Assembly (NCBI GenBank): GCA_003427395.1
Contig: BFEA01000276.1
Span: 1,165,813-1,229,812 of the forward strand
DNA from: Chara braunii
Lineage: Eukaryota; Streptophyta; Charophyceae; Charales; Characeae
DNA: 64,000 nucleotides
Reading direction: 5' to 3'
Below, piece after piece: positions 63,594 to 64,000 of this stretch. The first letter of the stretch is position 1. The number at the start of each line of letters is the position of its first letter. A model generated the notes under the pieces. That model was not told where the DNA came from. It worked only from the letters and a program-made list of their open reading frames with translations, and searched no databases. A program made the translations under genes and the position numbers.

Positions 63594-64000
63594 TCATGAG
63601 ACCCAGTCCTTCCTTGGAGTCCCATCCATCTCTTCCAGCTCATATGCCCCATGAAGTCCCTGTCTTCTGACTTTGAATGGTCCTAGCCACCGTTTGTCCA
63701 ATTTCCGCGACCACTGCATTTCCAGAGAGGAATCGTAGAGTAATACTGTCTCGCCAACTTGTAGAGGTTCGAGTCTTACTCTAGGTATCTTGTCCCACCT
63801 TTCCTTATCCTTTCCCCTGCTGTCTGCAACGTTCATGGTTGCTTCCTGCACCCTTTCTTCAGTGACATTGATCTGTCTTGCCCTTAGATCTAGCAGTTCC
63901 TCCAAAGTTAAGTTGTTCTCCAGGTCCTGCCTGCGCCATGTCTTTAGGAAGCTTTCAATAGGAAATATGGCGTGACGCCCATACCAGAGTGTCGCAGGTG
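63594..64000 (-). pseudogene. pol: Gypsy integrase C-terminal end, running off the window
   Basis: Minus strand: LRARQINVTEERVQ, then RLEPLQVGETVLLYDSSLE and KLDKRWLGPFKVRRQGLHGAYELEEMDG, the GPY/F-type C-terminal domain of a Ty3/gypsy integrase. The frame stops at 63594, but SRLKKFRVREE continues in the same frame for a few codons, so the stop is probably premature. The catalytic core lies beyond base 64000. It differs from the integrase at 6257-7693 and so belongs to another family. Confidence 0.8.

Overview
The window looks like eukaryotic nuclear DNA from a large, repeat-laden draft assembly, most likely from the green lineage (a streptophyte alga such as a charophyte, or a plant). The grounds are LTR and L1-type retroelements with CCHC ORF1 proteins, a reverse-complemented U6 snRNA copy close to the plant U6 sequence as I recall it, an AT-rich organelle-like segment, long A/T runs, (TAA)n microsatellites and scattered N calls. 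The species is inference. I find no convincing host gene; almost everything recognisable is mobile or derived from mobile DNA.

Layout. 1-12638: a Ty3/gypsy LTR retrotransposon in + orientation, its 5' LTR cut by the window start. Order: 5' LTR end, Met-tRNA-type primer site, gag, zinc knuckle and protease, N-terminal RT, an inverted block (rest of RT, RNase H, a PHD-like finger), integrase, three extra ORFs coupled by ATGA overlaps, 3' LTR. A 558-bp element with an 8-bp target duplication interrupts pol, and an AT-rich block replaces part of the 3' LTR. 12639-17220: small repeats (tRNA-like SINEs, LINE tails, foldbacks) and a U6 retrocopy with its own 13-bp target duplication and a MITE inside it. 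17231-24907: a LINE (+) with a 10-bp target duplication and poly(A). 24995-25714: three back-to-back short elements with TTAA ends. 26062-28733: decayed sequence, perhaps a LINE ORF1 remnant. 28673-30816: LINE tails, a compound microsatellite and a strong hairpin. 30817 to about 39760: a second LINE of the same family (-), better preserved in its catalytic motifs.

39.8-48.9 kb holds local tandem duplications, one unassigned ORF (41988-42722, -), two Harbinger-like elements, more LINE tails, a fragment of another LINE and a further TTAA-ended element. 49.9-50.9 kb is a satellite of about 166 bp per unit with an N gap. 51.5-55.9 kb is an unusual array: (TAA)n tract, about 325 bp of body, then a splice-donor-like GTAYGT/GTACGG/GTAAGT motif, with the tract-to-motif distance held at 321-327 bp in five units. 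56-61 kb is low-complexity and duplicated sequence without genes. 61.3-63.1 kb (-) is a broken gag-like gene with a CCHC knuckle and no adjacent pol, and 63.6-64 kb (-) is the C-terminal end of another gypsy integrase running off the window.

How the parts relate: the dispersed short repeats that begin GGGACGCTGGACCCGG and end in poly(A) match the 3' ends of the two LINEs, so they are probably 5'-truncated LINE copies or SINEs borrowing the LINE tail. The best candidate for an undescribed system is the set of three translationally coupled accessory ORFs downstream of the gypsy integrase (7690-9777), together with the PHD-like finger that would lie between RNase H and integrase in the uninverted element.
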